The notes: generated from the sequence alone by a model not told the origin. A DNA stretch of 44,930 nucleotides from Deltaproteobacteria bacterium (GCA_016935565.1 JAFGQS010000105.1:1-44930); one strand, 5' to 3'; positions 34,391-44,139 are shown, numbered from the stretch's first letter. Numbers and translations are program-made.

Positions 34391-36100
34391 CTAGACCATG
34401 ACTGTTGATGCTGCTTCTTCCAGAGTCGTTATTCCCTGGACTACTTTGTGTGCCGCATCATCTCTGAGTGTTCTCAGTATTCCCGCCTGTTTTGCTGCTC
34501 GTGTTATCTCCTGGGCTGTACTTCCTTTAATAATCATCTCATGAATCATATCATCATTGATGAGTATTTCGAAAATGCCTGTTCGCCCTCGGTAACCGGT
34601 ATGCATACACTGGGGACAACCCTTGCTCTTACGGAAATTGGGATTATCGATTTTATCAAGGCCCCAAGCCCTCAGGGCAGCTTCGGGAGGTTCATATGGC
34701 TCTGTACAATACGGACAGTTTGTCCGGACTAAACGCTGGGCAAACGACACCAGCAAGACCGACGCCACGAGGAACGGTTCTATTTTCATATCCAAGAGTC
34801 TCGCTACCGCTCCGGCGGCATCATTCGTATGGACAGTACTCAACACCCTGTGCCCGGTCAGAGCTGCCTGTGTAGCAATACTCGCCGTCTCCGCGTCTCT
34901 GATCTCACCCACCATGATGACATCCGGATCCTGGCGTAATATCGATCGTAATCCACCGGCAAATGTCATGCCTGCCTTTCGGTTCAGTTGAATCTGACGA
35001 ATCTTAGGAACCCTGTATTCAACGGGGTCTTCCAGGGTAATAATGTTAATGTCAGGTCGATTGATTTCTTTCAGTATCGAATAGAGACTGGTACTTTTAC
35101 CACTACCCGTCGGACCGGTACTGAGAATCAACCCATAGGGTCTGGTAATAATAGACTGTATCTTTTCGCTATCACCATCGGACATACCGAGCCTATCAAG
35201 TGAATATACACCGGAACTCATATCCAGAAGACGTAACACAAGGTTTTCACCATAAATGGTTGGAAGAGATGAAACCCTGATATTAATTTCCCTGTTTTCA
35301 ACTTTTACGGTAAATCGTCCGTCTTGAGGAATCCGTGATATGGCGATATCCATATTTGAAAGGATTTTGATTCTCGAAATAATCGGCAGTATTGTAGACT
35401 TTGGCGGAGATGGAACTTCGTGCAGTCTGCCGTCTATCCTGAACCGAATTTGAACTGCATGAGATTCCGGACTGATATGAATATCACTCGCACCCTCTCT
35501 GACTGCCTGCGTAATAATAGAATTAACCAGACGAACAATCGGCGGTTCCGCAGCTTGATCCTGAAGCGAACTCACCTGAATGTCCTCCATGCCTAAATAA
35601 CTCGCCGCTTCAGTCTCTACGTTGATCTCAATATCATCTAACTTTTCAATTTCCTCCATAAAACCGGCCTGCATGCCGTATGTTAATCTGACAAGCTGGT
35701 TCATCTCCCGTTCAGAACAAACAACCGGTTCTACTTCCATGTTGGTAATAAATTCAACCGTGTCAAGGGCATTAATGTCCATCGGATCACACATGGCAAC
35801 TGTCAGGAGATTTGTTTTTTTCTTTAAAGGGATCACTTTGTTTTTCTGGCAGATATCAAGAGGTATCAAACCGACTAAATCAGGATCTGTGGGATAGTTA
35901 TCGGGTCTGTATTTATCAATATTTAACTGTTTGCTGAGAACATCGATAAGCTGTACTTCTTGCACCATGCCTTGCTGGATCAAATACTGTCCCAGCCTCA
36001 TCCCGGCTCTCTTATGGGCAACTAACGCCTGACTCAGCTGATCCTCTTTTAATAACCCTCCTTCAATAAGGATCTCTCCCAATTTCTTTCTTGGTCTCAA
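34391..36100 (-). CDS. mshE: pilus extension ATPase with MshEN c-di-GMP-binding domain
   Basis: 569-residue hexameric secretion ATPase that powers pilus extension. The N-terminus has two tandem 24-residue motifs. The second (35-58) matches RLGxxLxxxGx6LxxxLxxQ exactly; the first (6-29) has Lys for Arg and His for Gln. This motif binds cyclic di-GMP in Vibrio MshE. Further on are Walker A GPTGSGKS (329-336), the Asp and His boxes, Walker B region (392-401) and a zinc-binding tetracysteine (C462, C465, C495, C498). The gene overlaps the upstream ATPase gene by 4 bp. Confidence 0.93.
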   Translation of the reverse strand: MRPRKKLGEILIEGGLLKEDQLSQALVAHKRAGMRLGQYLIQQGMVQEVQLIDVLSKQLNIDKYRPDNYPTDPDLVGLIPLDICQKNKVIPLKKKTNLLTVAMCDPMDINALDTVEFITNMEVEPVVCSEREMNQLVRLTYGMQAGFMEEIEKLDDIEINVETEAASYLGMEDIQVSSLQDQAAEPPIVRLVNSIITQAVREGASDIHISPESHAVQIRFRIDGRLHEVPSPPKSTILPIISRIKILSNMDIAISRIPQDGRFTVKVENREINIRVSSLPTIYGENLVLRLLDMSSGVYSLDRLGMSDGDSEKIQSIITRPYGLILSTGPTGSGKSTSLYSILKEINRPDINIITLEDPVEYRVPKIRQIQLNRKAGMTFAGGLRSILRQDPDVIMVGEIRDAETASIATQAALTGHRVLSTVHTNDAAGAVARLLDMKIEPFLVASVLLVSFAQRLVRTNCPYCTEPYEPPEAALRAWGLDKIDNPNFRKSKGCPQCMHTGYRGRTGIFEILINDDMIHEMIIKGSTAQEITRAAKQAGILRTLRDDAAHKVVQGITTLEEAASTVMV

Positions 36101-37827
36101 TAGTGTTCTCCTCTTTTAGATGTTCTGAGGTTCGTAAAAAAGACGGTATCATTCAACCAGTCCGATCGAATCTTCGCGTCTTTGAAAACCGGGGTTAGTG
36201 ATGTAAATGCACGCCTGGCCGACGCTTCCTTCATAAAACAAGCTCTCAGAAGTATCGAAAAACGCAGGCCGTCTTTACTGTTCCAGTTTGGAACGAGCCG
36301 GACGGAGGGTGTTTCCCCGGCACATTGTTGCAGAAACTTATGTGCCTCACCAAGAGTGCCTTTTTCGCTAACCTGTACCCAATATTTACAGGGTCGTAGA
36401 TCAGCTTTGATCGGAATAGCAGGAAATCTGATTATATACCCTTTTTCCACATGATTGAGATCTTCAATATGGGGGTTAGCTTTTTTCACACGTCGCAAAT
36501 AGTCGGGCTGATAATAACCATATATACTCGCTATCATCTTTGACACGATCCATCCTTCTTCCACTCGCAATTGTCCCAATAAGACAGGACGCTCAATAGC
36601 CTGAGGTGTCACATCCGATGCTGGAGCAGGGGCTGCATCTGCCTCCCGGACACCCGTTGACTGAATAACATGTACTTTAATTGAGCTGCCTTCTCCTGTC
36701 TTGTTTTCCTGTTCATCAATGATCTGTTTATCAACCAATTCGGCGGATTGGCTCTTTTGAGGTTCGCTGACATGAGTGTTTTCCATATTCTTCTTTGGCT
36801 GCATGCTCTGACTGATAACCGTTGTCCCTTCATAATGAGGGGGGTCTTTCTCCTCGATAATAGGAGAATCTAATACGTGCAACGCTCCCGAATGAATCAT
36901 GTGTTTTATAGTATCGTATCCAAGGCCCAGTATCAGTAATATTGCAATTAAAAAAAAGGAATACACTGTGATTTTTTTCCATGGCACAATTATCTTTGTT
37001 TCTGACATTGTTCTTCGAGCACAGGCATGAACCAACGACCAATGTACTTTTGTCCGATTCTGAATGATAACGGTCAGCATAATCTGATGGCAGAGTATGA
37101 CGATTTTCCGTGGATATCCTCCGGTGGTGCCGTATATTGCCCGCATGGCAGGGTACGTAAAACGTAAGGGGGTTACGCCTGATTTACTCGCCTTCATTAT
37201 CCGGTATCGAATCATTGAGCGCATGTCATTAAAATTTAACGGCCCTAATTCATACAGGAAATTAATGCGATCGGCAAAGTTACTCCGCTCCCGTAACATA
37301 TTTTGAAACTCTCTTTGAGCAAAAATCACAATTTGCAGTAATTTATATTCATTCGTTTCGTAATTGAGAAATTCCCTCAATATCTCCAGGCATATATCGG
37401 GGATTTTCTGCCCTTCATCAATGATCAGTACTACGGTATTGTCTTTAACAACTCCCTGTTCAAAAATGTAGTTTTTTATAACTTCTTTCAACTGCCACTC
37501 GGTTGCGGAACTATCGGTAATCTTGTCTATACCGAACATCTTGAAGAGTTCAGTTAAAAATTCGGTGGGAGTGCTAAAAGCAGGATCAAGAAGAAGAAAC
37601 GTTTTAATATTGTTGAACTCATCAAATTTGTTTATCAACTGGCGGCAGAGTGTTGTCTTACCCGTCCCTACATCTCCGATTACAACGTTCAATCCGCGTC
37701 GCAGACGTATTGCCAGCTCAAGATTTTGAAGACATTGTACATGCTGCAGAGATTCGTAGAAAAACTCAGGTTCGGGAGAGTTTGAAAAGGGTTCCTTGGT
37801 AAGATTTAATATCTTAAAATATTCCAT
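36097..37827 (-). CDS. mshM: MshM/ExeA-like AAA ATPase with LysM-like and SPOR-like C-terminus
   Basis: 576 residues from ATG 37827 (a TTG at 37857 lacks a ribosome site and would add ten). The cytoplasmic AAA domain begins MEYFKILNLTKEPFSNSPEP, typical of ExeA/MshM, with Walker A GDVGTGKT (51-58) and Walker B VVLIIDEGQ (132-140). One membrane helix (286-304) is followed by a Ser/Gln/Glu-rich linker, a LysM-like segment (SKMIASIYGYYQPDYLRRVKKANP) and a SPOR-like end (PCKYWVQVSEKGTLGEA). ExeA proteins use peptidoglycan binding to help insert the secretin; the periplasmic part here fits that task. It is longer than Vibrio MshM. Confidence 0.88.
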   Translation of the reverse strand: MEYFKILNLTKEPFSNSPEPEFFYESLQHVQCLQNLELAIRLRRGLNVVIGDVGTGKTTLCRQLINKFDEFNNIKTFLLLDPAFSTPTEFLTELFKMFGIDKITDSSATEWQLKEVIKNYIFEQGVVKDNTVVLIIDEGQKIPDICLEILREFLNYETNEYKLLQIVIFAQREFQNMLRERSNFADRINFLYELGPLNFNDMRSMIRYRIMKASKSGVTPLRFTYPAMRAIYGTTGGYPRKIVILCHQIMLTVIIQNRTKVHWSLVHACARRTMSETKIIVPWKKITVYSFFLIAILLILGLGYDTIKHMIHSGALHVLDSPIIEEKDPPHYEGTTVISQSMQPKKNMENTHVSEPQKSQSAELVDKQIIDEQENKTGEGSSIKVHVIQSTGVREADAAPAPASDVTPQAIERPVLLGQLRVEEGWIVSKMIASIYGYYQPDYLRRVKKANPHIEDLNHVEKGYIIRFPAIPIKADLRPCKYWVQVSEKGTLGEAHKFLQQCAGETPSVRLVPNWNSKDGLRFSILLRACFMKEASARRAFTSLTPVFKDAKIRSDWLNDTVFFTNLRTSKRGEHY

Positions 37828-37899
37828 TTTTACTACCAGAAGATAGATGGAAGGCAATGTAATTCAGTACGGCTCATAACCCGTTTTTTATCCTGACTC

Positions 37900-39522
37900 T
37901 TAATCCTCGACTCCTGATTCTTGATGTTTCTTATCTTCTCTCTTTTGTTCAGGAACAACCGCTTCTTCCTCTGCTGCAGCTGTTTTCAGAATATGGGGAG
38001 TAATAAATATAAGTACTTCTTCCATATCTTCAGCTTTATAGTCCCCCTTGAAGAGCCATCCCAGGACGGGAACATCTTTGAATCCCGGGATACCGCTGTT
38101 TTTGTCTTGACTCTTCTTTTTCGTAAGACCGGAAATGACAATGGTTTCACCGTCCCTTACGATCAGTGTCGTATCCGTCTGCTTCCTGAAAATTGCAGGA
38201 TTTCCTTGAACGGTTCGAGATTCGTTAATTTCATCCTTTTTGACGTTGATTTTCATTTTTAAATGTATCCCGTCGATGACATGAGGTGTAATTTCCAGTC
38301 TCAACACAACATCTTCAAACTTGACTTCCCGATTGCCATCCTTGTCGATGGATACGTAAGGCACCTTTTCTCCGTTTTCAGTAAAAGCGGCCTGGTTGTC
38401 AAGAGTCGTTATGGATGGACTGGAAAGGATGTTCAACTTTCCGTCGTTTTGAAGAGCTGTCAACTGCATATCGAGGATACTACCACCGATTTTCCCGAAC
38501 ATCAGTCCGAGTGATCCGGCCCCGCCGGCGGCACTTATCGACGCCGCTGACGCCGGAAAATTGACACCGTAACCATGTCCGCTTACACCGCTTGATCCGT
38601 ATGTTGGTGAATACCCCCCCGCTGACGCAGGGTTTGTTCCCACCGTTCCCCCCGTTCCACCGGGAGTAATAAAAAATTGATTACTATTGACCGTATTGCT
38701 GTACATGCCTCCCCATTGAATACCCAGACTTCGTGCCGTGTCCTTTGTCGTTTCAATAATATTAGCCTGAATGAGAATCTGGGGGATTGGTTTGTCAATT
38801 TTTTCCAGCATGGGAATTATTTTTCTGAGATCTTCCCTCGTTGCTTGAATAATAAGAGAATTCGTGTGATCGCTTACCTTCATCGATCCATAAGGATTGC
38901 CTTTATCGTCTTTGGTGAGAAATCCCGACAGGTTTTCGCCGAGTTTCTTGGGATCGGCAAAATCAATGGGCACGACCATGGGCACGAGTGGAGCTTTCTC
39001 TTTCTTTTTATCCTGGATAAGTTTCAACTGCATCTCCTTCTCCAGATCTTCAACCGTCGCAATCCGTATGATATTACCCTCCCATACATACGTCAATGCC
39101 TGGGAACTCAGGATACTGCGAAATGCTTTATCCCACGGTACATTTTTAAAATCGACGCTTACACGACCTTGAACCTCTGATTTGACCAGTATATTCTCAT
39201 TTGCTGCTCGCGCCAGGGCCTGTAGGACCATTTTAACATCAACATTGCGCATCTTAAAGTTGACGTTGTCCGTGGGAAGGGATCGTTCCTCCATTGGTAT
39301 ACCGTCTAATTTATACCCGGGCTCTGGTGGTATCTTTATTTTACGTATCTTTGCTGCCGGCGAATTTCCTTTTGATTCCTGTGCCATGATTTTCCATTTT
39401 TCGAAGAATGGGTCTTTTTTTGTCTTTTTTGTCCCGGCACATCCGAAAAAAAGCACACCCACCACAACAAGGGCTACCAAATGGATTATTTTATTTTGCA
39501 TATTCATAACTTTCAAAACCAT
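37900..39522 (-). CDS. mshL: MSHA-type secretin (outer-membrane pore)
   Basis: 540 residues. A lipoprotein signal peptide ends LFFGC (Cys 28). An STN/N0 domain (NVDVKMVLQALARAANENI) and an N1 domain follow. The secretin core has a Gly-rich gate region, VPYVSIDKDGN, DTTLIVRDGETIVISGL and the signature VPVLGWLFKGDYKAEDMEEVLIFITPHIL read in pieces. It builds the gated channel through which the pilus passes. Start could also be one of the ATGs 5-7 codons downstream. It is flanked by the PilP-like gene and the ExeA-like ATPase, as in MSHA loci. Confidence 0.92.
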   Translation of the reverse strand: MVLKVMNMQNKIIHLVALVVVGVLFFGCAGTKKTKKDPFFEKWKIMAQESKGNSPAAKIRKIKIPPEPGYKLDGIPMEERSLPTDNVNFKMRNVDVKMVLQALARAANENILVKSEVQGRVSVDFKNVPWDKAFRSILSSQALTYVWEGNIIRIATVEDLEKEMQLKLIQDKKKEKAPLVPMVVPIDFADPKKLGENLSGFLTKDDKGNPYGSMKVSDHTNSLIIQATREDLRKIIPMLEKIDKPIPQILIQANIIETTKDTARSLGIQWGGMYSNTVNSNQFFITPGGTGGTVGTNPASAGGYSPTYGSSGVSGHGYGVNFPASAASISAAGGAGSLGLMFGKIGGSILDMQLTALQNDGKLNILSSPSITTLDNQAAFTENGEKVPYVSIDKDGNREVKFEDVVLRLEITPHVIDGIHLKMKINVKKDEINESRTVQGNPAIFRKQTDTTLIVRDGETIVISGLTKKKSQDKNSGIPGFKDVPVLGWLFKGDYKAEDMEEVLIFITPHILKTAAAEEEAVVPEQKREDKKHQESGVED

Positions 39523-39537
39523 CCCCCATGTAAAAAG

Positions 39538-40047
39538 TTACTCTGCTAAGAACGGAACGGTAATCTTCCCTCCACGCCTTGTATCAACAACAGTCACACT
39601 GGATGGCGTTATGTGTTTCACTCTATATCCATTCATTTCCAATTCGTCACCAATTTGATAGTCCATCCCATTTATGACAGCAATCTTTTTTTTACCAACC
39701 TCAAGATAACCGCTATAGATGAGTCTGATTTCCTTTATTCTCCCGATTGACACGTTCGCGTTTTTGGAATGTAAAGCGTTTGATGCAGAAAAGGGATCAT
39801 TCTTCCATTCTTTCTCCGCACTCACCGCCACATATGTTTCTGCCTTTATAGTCTCATTTTCCTGTAAAACATCGGAAATTTCTTTGACGAGCTTATTCAT
39901 GTCAACCGTTTTTGCAACAGGAGTAAAACTGTGGACAACAGGAATGCTTTTTGATTTTTTCGCCGGCGACACAATAAAAAAATCATAAGCACCATACAGA
40001 ACTGTGAGAAATGCGATGAAAACGATTATTTTTTCTCTTCGTGACAT
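39538..40047 (-). CDS. PilP/MshK-like periplasmic pilus protein
   Basis: 169 residues with one N-terminal membrane helix (about 7-26, IIVFIAFLTVLYGAYDFFIV) and a periplasmic part ending in a small beta domain (YSGYLEVGKKKIAVING, GDELEMNGYRVKHITPSSVTV). This fold and its position between PilO-like and secretin genes match PilP, GspC and MshK, which link the inner-membrane complex to the secretin. It is assigned mostly by context and fold pattern. Confidence 0.75.
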   Translation of the reverse strand: MSRREKIIVFIAFLTVLYGAYDFFIVSPAKKSKSIPVVHSFTPVAKTVDMNKLVKEISDVLQENETIKAETYVAVSAEKEWKNDPFSASNALHSKNANVSIGRIKEIRLIYSGYLEVGKKKIAVINGMDYQIGDELEMNGYRVKHITPSSVTVVDTRRGGKITVPFLAE

Positions 40048-40061
40048 ATGAGACCTGCTCC

Positions 40062-40616
40062 TCAGGATACTGCAAACCAGAGCTTCAGTTTACATTCTTT
40101 ATCAGTCATTTTCTGCTGAATGTCTATTTCCTCTATATGATCAATATAGGGAACTTTCCCCAGTTCGATCAGAAAATTGCGCACATCGAAAAAACTTCCC
40201 CTCACCGTCGCATAAATTAAGAGAAAATCCTTTCTTGTTGCAAGCGTTGTAAGATCCGGATTTACCATTACAGCTTGCATTCCGGCTTTTCGCGCTATTC
40301 CTTTGATGAGGGGCGGAATGAGATCGATATTGTTTGGAGGAAGTGATTTCCTGATCGGAAGGGATAATTTATCCGGTACCGAAGCTTCACTCTTTTGCAC
40401 CAGCTTCATATAGAGAGGCAAAAGCACCTTTTGTTTCTCTGCGTTCTTATACATACCGGCAATCTCTTTATCTAACGTGCCCAATGACTGGTAATAAGGA
40501 TACACGATTACAAGAAGAAAGATCACAACGATAAATATGCTCACGCTGAGATAAATTAACGTTCTAACCGGCAGTATGTTATACCATTTTTTTTCCATAC
40601 CGTATATCCTAAGCAA
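40062..40616 (-). CDS. PilO/MshJ-like inner-membrane pilus protein
   Basis: 184 residues (an alternative start MEKKWYN lies six codons in). One membrane helix (about 20-42), a coiled-coil (SLGTLDKEIAGMYKNAEKQ) and a ferredoxin-like domain ending DHIEEIDIQQKMTDKECKL. This is the PilO/GspM layout. The gene overlaps the PilM-PilN-like gene by 8 bp. It forms, with the PilN-like part, the alignment subcomplex of the pilus machine. Confidence 0.8.
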   Translation of the reverse strand: MLRIYGMEKKWYNILPVRTLIYLSVSIFIVVIFLLVIVYPYYQSLGTLDKEIAGMYKNAEKQKVLLPLYMKLVQKSEASVPDKLSLPIRKSLPPNNIDLIPPLIKGIARKAGMQAVMVNPDLTTLATRKDFLLIYATVRGSFFDVRNFLIELGKVPYIDHIEEIDIQQKMTDKECKLKLWFAVS

Positions 40617-42486
40617 ACGTAACTATGAGATAAAAGCGAAGGACATCGCCGCTTCCCGAGGATTCTATGGTGCTTTTGTTAAGTTTTGTCTGACTGAACA
40701 TGGGCGAACTTTGTAATTTAAGAATGTACCCCACCAAATAATCTTCAAGTGAATTGAGATCGCCTGAAACAATACCTTCAAGTATCAACCTGCCACCTCC
40801 TCTTTTGCTCTCGTCGCTTAAAGCAGCAGAATCCATTCGGACAGTTACATGAAGAAGGCGAATGTTTGATGGCGTAAGTGCAGACAGCTCACCGATTGCG
40901 GCGAGAGCCATGTATCTCCTGCTGTATTCTTTTACATATTTCCTGTCTTGTTCTACCTTATTTACAAAAAGAGGGATGACATTTTCATCGACTTGAACGG
41001 TTTGCTTCCATTTTTGTTCAAGTTGAGCAAGCGCGGCCTTTTTGTTGTTGGCCATGTTTGCCAGCAAAAAGAGACCGCCGACACAGAGAGACATGATAAT
41101 GAGCAAGCTTACAATTATTGCGTGATTACTCTTCGTAATATTCAACTCTTTTTTCTTATCCTTATAGGTGAAGAGGAGATTGGGAGTTCGTGACGTGGCC
41201 GAGAGCGCAACGCCGAGGGCAGGTCCAAAAGCCACCCTTTCAGAGAGAGAAAGCCCGGACGTTATTTTGTCGACAAAAGGATTTTCCGGTTTCAGGGGAT
41301 CCAGCACATCCCGTTGAATTCCAAGATCCTCTCCGATATAATCAATCACGGGGATATATATATTTGTTGCGGTGGAAGCATATATGGAACGTATTTTTTC
41401 GTTTCCAAGAGTAACAGTATAATATCGAAAGGTTCTGTCAATCTGCCTCACCAGTCGATCCATGGCCGGTTTAATCAATGTCTTTATGGCCTCTTCATCG
41501 AGGCCAAACCGTGTTCTTATTTCTCCGTCAATTTGCGAATCTGAACTGAGACCTGACATTAACTCTCTTGCCTCTTCGATTTTCATGAAAAGGTTATCCC
41601 TCATGTTATCAGGATGAAGAATCAGATCGTCGTGCGATTTTTCCGATACCGAAGCGGATATGCTTTCATTATATCCTTCCATAAGCTCCTGGATCATACT
41701 GTTCATCCCGGTCTTTATGCCCCGGGTCATGACGAGGCTACCCTTTGAGAATATATCAATACGTGACCATCCCCTCCCGATATAGAGGGTGGCCACTGTT
41801 TGATCAGAGGACAGCATCCATTTTGTTCTGAACAGATTCTGAATTCCAAACGGTACAATTGTCAGCCCATCCAATGGGTATCCAATGCCGGCAAAGAGAT
41901 CCTCTATTTCCCGAACCTCTTTTCTGGGGGCCGCGTAGACCATAGCAGCAATCTTCGTTACCCCGCTTTCAACAACGTCACCTTCCACCTCAAAATCAAA
42001 GACAAAGTCTTTTTCATCAAAGGAAATGTTCTTCCTTGCAGTCCAGTAAATAGCATTCTCTATCTGTTTTTTCGGAAGTTTTGGAATTCGAACGGACGCT
42101 ACTTCAACCCGGGCGGAAGACATATTAGCCCATAAATTAAATTTTTTTGCGGAACCACGAAACTCGGCAAGTTCGGACATCAAAAAGTTCGCAAATTCCT
42201 GTGTACCTTTCGGAGCGTCAGTTCTAAAAGGCACACTTCGGCACGCAAGAAGTTTCCATTGATTGTCGATCGTTTCAGCTACTTTAACAAATCGCAGTTC
42301 CCGGTAACCGATATCGACACCAATAGAAATCGCTTTACCGTTCTGAAATATCTTTGAAGATAGAAATTTCTCCGTTTTTATCAAAGGAGACAAATCCGAT
42401 GCTCCAATAAATTCGTCTGATGTTTTCTTATTGCGTATAACATCAAGTAATTTCTCTGTTGAAGATACTTCTTTCTCTAACGACAA
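40609..42486 (-). CDS. mshI: MshI-like protein: PilM-PilN fusion
   Basis: 625 residues. The N-terminal part (about 50-430) is a PilM/FtsA-like actin-fold domain (SIGVDIGYRELRFVKV; ATLYIGRGWSRIDIF; ASTATNIYIPVIDYIGEDLG). A membrane helix (456-477) leads to a PilN-like periplasmic part. In many type IV pili PilM and PilN are separate; here they are one chain, as in MshI-like proteins. The start is TTG at 42486, with AGAAGGGG about 8 nt upstream. It is the first gene of the assembly operon, with a 5' leader of some 200 nt if the -10 noted at 42710 is real. Confidence 0.85.
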   Translation of the reverse strand: MSLEKEVSSTEKLLDVIRNKKTSDEFIGASDLSPLIKTEKFLSSKIFQNGKAISIGVDIGYRELRFVKVAETIDNQWKLLACRSVPFRTDAPKGTQEFANFLMSELAEFRGSAKKFNLWANMSSARVEVASVRIPKLPKKQIENAIYWTARKNISFDEKDFVFDFEVEGDVVESGVTKIAAMVYAAPRKEVREIEDLFAGIGYPLDGLTIVPFGIQNLFRTKWMLSSDQTVATLYIGRGWSRIDIFSKGSLVMTRGIKTGMNSMIQELMEGYNESISASVSEKSHDDLILHPDNMRDNLFMKIEEARELMSGLSSDSQIDGEIRTRFGLDEEAIKTLIKPAMDRLVRQIDRTFRYYTVTLGNEKIRSIYASTATNIYIPVIDYIGEDLGIQRDVLDPLKPENPFVDKITSGLSLSERVAFGPALGVALSATSRTPNLLFTYKDKKKELNITKSNHAIIVSLLIIMSLCVGGLFLLANMANNKKAALAQLEQKWKQTVQVDENVIPLFVNKVEQDRKYVKEYSRRYMALAAIGELSALTPSNIRLLHVTVRMDSAALSDESKRGGGRLILEGIVSGDLNSLEDYLVGYILKLQSSPMFSQTKLNKSTIESSGSGDVLRFYLIVTFA

Positions 42487-43200
42487 ATCAATATCCCCTT
42501 CTGATTATCCCGACATATGTATTTCATTGTATTACACTTTATATCGATACCGTGAAGATCGGGATGATCGACAGTCTATACTGCCTGCTTGTATCGCCGC
42601 CTATGCAACAAACGCTACTAACACTATCCGATAATTGTCGTTTCTTCAAGAGAATTTTAAATAATTCACTCATTTGCACGCAATCGTTCTCGGCACCATA
42701 TCATATGCAATTATAGTACCGCCAACACAAACACAGTATTGAGTTATTGATACAACAGGGAGAAAACGGCGGCACACATCGGCATAACAACTTATTTATA
42801 TTGATTATTATTTTAACTGCTTCTCCAGGTCCATCTTTTTCAGTTCCGGTAACATATTCCGATCATTCCTGATCCAACTGATACCTTCCATGATCATCGC
42901 TGCAGTAGTGTCAAAATGTTGACGAGGTCATAGAACATTCATGTATTATGGTAGTGCGTTCTCAAATATATTTAGAGAGTATCTCTCAGAATCCATATAC
43001 CTTTTATGTTCTTGAAAGATGTGTTTTTTCAGTGTATCATTACGCGAATCATACAGCATTATAATGGGACATACGCTTTTTCAGATATTGATCTACATCG
43101 ATCAGAATGGCACGAAACGATACATAGTATTGTTAACATATCCGCATCGAAGTCAAAACACTTGAACCAACAAACAAAAATGTAGCAAGGGACATATCAC
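42487..43200. other. intergenic region between pilus operon and cyclase gene
   Basis: 714 bp between divergent genes. It holds a candidate -10 for the pilus operon (42710-42715) and, at 42808-42927 on the minus strand, a 36-codon fragment HFDTTAAMIMEGISWIRNDRN...ELKKMDLEKQLK that is protein-like and bounded by stops, probably the end of a lost gene of unknown family. A TATAAT also lies at about 43062 on the plus strand, without a clear -35. Confidence 0.5.
42710..42715 (-). promoter_or_regulatory. candidate -10 element for the pilus assembly operon
   Basis: Exact TATAAT on the minus strand, some 220 bp upstream of the mshI-like TTG. No good -35 at 16-18 bp, so it would need an activator. No -24/-12 site was seen here, unlike at the pilin gene. 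Confidence 0.3.
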
Positions 43201-44139
43201 ATGAAGAACAAAAATAAAAATCGTGTCTACCTGACGGATCATTTGGTATTGATTGGATTTGGTCTTGGTTTATTTTACTGGGTTTATGAAGCTTTTTTTA
43301 ATATATTCCTGGCAAAATCAGGTCTTAATCCATTTCAGTTGCTTGTTACCCCTGATTCGAATCCGAGTTGGACGCGGTTGATTGTTTTATGCCTTTTTAT
43401 TATGTTCGGGGCTCATGCACAATTTAATCTCAATGAGCGCAGAGAGTCGGCAAGGCAAAGCGAACGGGAAGCAGCAACACGCGAGCGGTTTCGACGGTTA
43501 CTGTCACCTGACCTGGCCGAGCTGGTCGTTTCGGGCCAATTGGAGGTAAAAAAGGGGGGCGAGAATCGTGAAGCTACGGTAATGTTTGCTGATGTCCGCA
43601 ATTTCACCAAAATGAGCGAAAACACAGACGCATCGGAAGTTTTGAAGCTGTTAAATGACTATTTCGAACTGATCGTTGATGTTGTATTCCGACATAAAGG
43701 AACTGTCGATAAATTCATAGGAGATGAAATAATGGTAATATGGGGAGCACCGATAGCACATGATAACGACCCGGTTCGTGCAGTCCGTGCCTCCCTTGAA
43801 ATTCAATCGGAGCTCGCAAAATTCAATGCTCACCGCGCAGCTGAAGGCTTGCGAGAAATTCAGTTTGGAATTTCAATCAATACGGGAAATCTCGTTGCCG
43901 GTTACATCGGATCAACACAGGCAATGAGTTATTCTGTAATCGGTGACATTGTCAATGTGGCACATGGAATTTGTCCGGCAGCAGAGCCCGGTCAGATCAT
44001 CATTTCAGAAAGTACTTACGAATATGTGCACAATCATTTCGACGCAGTCAAACTTGAACCGATTCAGGTCAAAGGTAAAGATGAAGCAATCTCGGTATAC
44101 GAAATCCTCGGAGAAAAGCTTTCGGCAATACAAACCTGA
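43201..44139 (+). CDS. membrane-bound class III nucleotide cyclase
   Basis: 312 residues. Two membrane helices (about 14-34 and 57-75) precede a cytoplasmic helix and a class III cyclase domain (about 122-310). Metal-binding D131 (MFADVRNFT) and D175 (KFIGDEIM), base-contacting K171 and D249, and transition-state N252 are present. The transition-state Arg normally four residues after that Asn (VNLAxR) is Gly256 here (VNVAHG). So it may be a weak or altered cyclase, or rely on another Arg. The start has AGCAAGGGA upstream. It is divergent from the pilus operon; a link to pilus control is possible but not shown. Confidence 0.88.
   Translation: MKNKNKNRVYLTDHLVLIGFGLGLFYWVYEAFFNIFLAKSGLNPFQLLVTPDSNPSWTRLIVLCLFIMFGAHAQFNLNERRESARQSEREAATRERFRRLLSPDLAELVVSGQLEVKKGGENREATVMFADVRNFTKMSENTDASEVLKLLNDYFELIVDVVFRHKGTVDKFIGDEIMVIWGAPIAHDNDPVRAVRASLEIQSELAKFNAHRAAEGLREIQFGISINTGNLVAGYIGSTQAMSYSVIGDIVNVAHGICPAAEPGQIIISESTYEYVHNHFDAVKLEPIQVKGKDEAISVYEILGEKLSAIQT

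Noticed and set aside
26200-42490. Type II secretion system instead of an MSHA-type pilus
   Set aside because: Gene order, PilM-PilN fusion, MshEN motifs, MshM-like ATPase and MshP/Q-like end fit MSHA; no GspK/GspL pair is present.
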